In this document: positions 13,969 through 14,763 of the stretch, in pieces
Position numbering within the stretch: the stretch's first letter is position 1
Layout of the letters: each line of letters opens with the position of its first letter
Translations under genes and position numbers: made by a program
Source of the DNA: Zoogloeaceae bacterium
GTDB taxonomy: Bacteria > Pseudomonadota > Gammaproteobacteria > Burkholderiales > Rhodocyclaceae
Length of the DNA: 14,763 bases
Direction: 5' to 3'
Assembly (NCBI GenBank): GCA_031267345.1
Contig: JAIRZG010000009.1
Span: forward strand, 1-14,763
The notes under the pieces: model-generated
The model's database searches: none
What the model was told of the DNA's origin: nothing
Seen by the model: the letters and a program-made list of their open reading frames with translations, nothing else

Positions 13969-14694
13969 TTACTTTTTGCCGTTCAACCGTTCGCCAAAAA
14001 TGGCGGAACCAACGCGCACCAAGGTGCTGCCGGATTGTACGGCGGCTTCCAGATCATCGGACATCCCCATGGAGAGCGTATCCAGCATCGGGCATTGCGC
14101 CTTGATTTCCATGAACAATTGTCGCAATTGCGTGAAAGGTCGGCATTGTGCCGAAAAATCACGCGCGGGCGCGGGAACGCACATCAGACCACGCAATTTC
14201 AGCCGGGGCAAAACCGCTATCGCCTGACAGAGTTCAGGGGCTGCTTCCGGCGGACAACCGCTTTTGCTGGCTTCCGCGGAGACATTGACCTGTACGCAAA
14301 CCTGCAAGGGCGGAAGTTTTTCCGGACGTTGCGCCGACAGGCGTTCGGCGATTTTAAGGCGTTCGACGGAGTGCGCCCAGCCAAAATGTTCGGCGACCAG
14401 CTTCGTCTTGTTGCTTTGCAGGGGGCCGATAAAATGCCAGACGAGGACGGCGTTTTCCGGCAGACTTCCCGGTTTTGTCAGGGCGTGCAGGGCAAGCATT
14501 TTGTCGACGCCCTCCTGCGCGTAGTTTTCGCCAAAGTCGCGCTGTCCGGCAAGGACCGCCGTCAACACGTCGCTTGCCGATCGGGTTTTGCTGACGGCGA
14601 GCAGCGTGATTGTCATTGCCGGACGCCCGCATTGTCCGGCAGCGACGGAGATTCTTTGGTGGACGGCTTGCAGGTTGGCCTCAATTGCGCTCAT
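13969..14694 (-). CDS. yggS: YggS/PLPBP family pyridoxal-phosphate homeostasis protein
   Basis: This 241-residue PLP-binding protein belongs to the YggS/PROSC family, which has the alanine-racemase N-terminal-like barrel fold and buffers free PLP and influences amino-acid balance rather than catalysing a known reaction. Hallmarks are LLAVSKTRSASDV, where Lys36 is the PLP-binding lysine, RDFGENYAQEG, the HFIGPLQSNKTK stretch (87-98), GLMCVPAP and the C-terminal LSMGMSDDLEAAVQSGSTLVRVGSAIFGER motif that binds the phosphate. The ATG at 14694 is preceded by a -10-like TATACT. It heads the yggS-proC-yggT-yggU cluster, an arrangement shared by many beta- and gammaproteobacteria, where a pilT gene often lies divergently upstream; here that side is outside the window. 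Confidence 0.95.
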   Translation of the reverse strand: MSAIEANLQAVHQRISVAAGQCGRPAMTITLLAVSKTRSASDVLTAVLAGQRDFGENYAQEGVDKMLALHALTKPGSLPENAVLVWHFIGPLQSNKTKLVAEHFGWAHSVERLKIAERLSAQRPEKLPPLQVCVQVNVSAEASKSGCPPEAAPELCQAIAVLPRLKLRGLMCVPAPARDFSAQCRPFTQLRQLFMEIKAQCPMLDTLSMGMSDDLEAAVQSGSTLVRVGSAIFGERLNGKK

Positions 14695-14729
14695 AATCCG
14701 TTGAATTTTGCTGTCTGCATGGGTTGTGC

Positions 14730-14735
14730 AGTATA
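14730..14735 (-). promoter_or_regulatory. Putative -10 box of yggS
   Basis: On the minus strand TATACT matches five of six -10 positions, 35 bp upstream of the yggS ATG. The -35 region is near the window edge and weak (TCGTTC at 17 bp), so the assignment is tentative. Confidence 0.4.
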
Positions 14736-14763
14736 CCGCCCAATACTTTTTGGAACGACACCA

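Overview
The window looks like a chromosomal housekeeping segment of a high-GC proteobacterium. A betaproteobacterium (Rhodocyclales/Nitrosomonadales-like) is my best guess, inferred from protein style and from the yggS-proC-yggT-yggU cluster; no rRNA or other definitive marker is present. There are no phage, transposon, CRISPR, tRNA or toxin-antitoxin signatures. Most of the window is well-packed ordinary genes.

Layout. (1) 1-1144: ttcA (tRNA 2-thiocytidine synthesis) on the minus strand with a short terminator after it, divergent from a MidA/NDUFAF7-type methyltransferase (1145-2302, plus). (2) 2306-3465: an unrecognised 300-residue protein (minus), convergent with the methyltransferase and divergent from a small YjfB-type putative motility protein (3280-3465, plus). 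(3) 3453-10151: a long minus-strand run, in transcription order topB (DNA topoisomerase III), a MaoC-type hydratase, a 489-residue protein with a PilZ-like C-terminal part, cca (CCA-adding enzyme) and an alpha/beta hydrolase. The hydrolase stop overlaps the end of the YjfB gene tail to tail. (4) 10152-10729: the only large gap (578 bp). It holds the topB leader, an interrupted protein-like reading frame on the minus strand, and three 21-bp-phased palindromic repeats just upstream of a plus-strand promoter. (5) 10730-12124: malonyl-CoA decarboxylase (plus), alone. (6) 12146-14694: the minus-strand cluster yggS, proC, yggT, yggU, with yggT and yggU translationally overlapping and a strong hairpin between yggS and proC.

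Function. Two genes act on tRNA (ttcA, cca), one on DNA topology (topB), one on proline synthesis (proC), one on PLP homeostasis (yggS), two on CoA-linked carbon metabolism (MaoC hydratase, malonyl-CoA decarboxylase), and two possibly on motility or c-di-GMP signalling (YjfB-type, PilZ-like). No coherent novel multi-gene system is visible. The most interesting signals are the triple repeat upstream of malonyl-CoA decarboxylase, hairpins spanning both stop codons at two convergent gene junctions, the degenerate PilZ-like protein, and the possible decayed gene upstream of topB.
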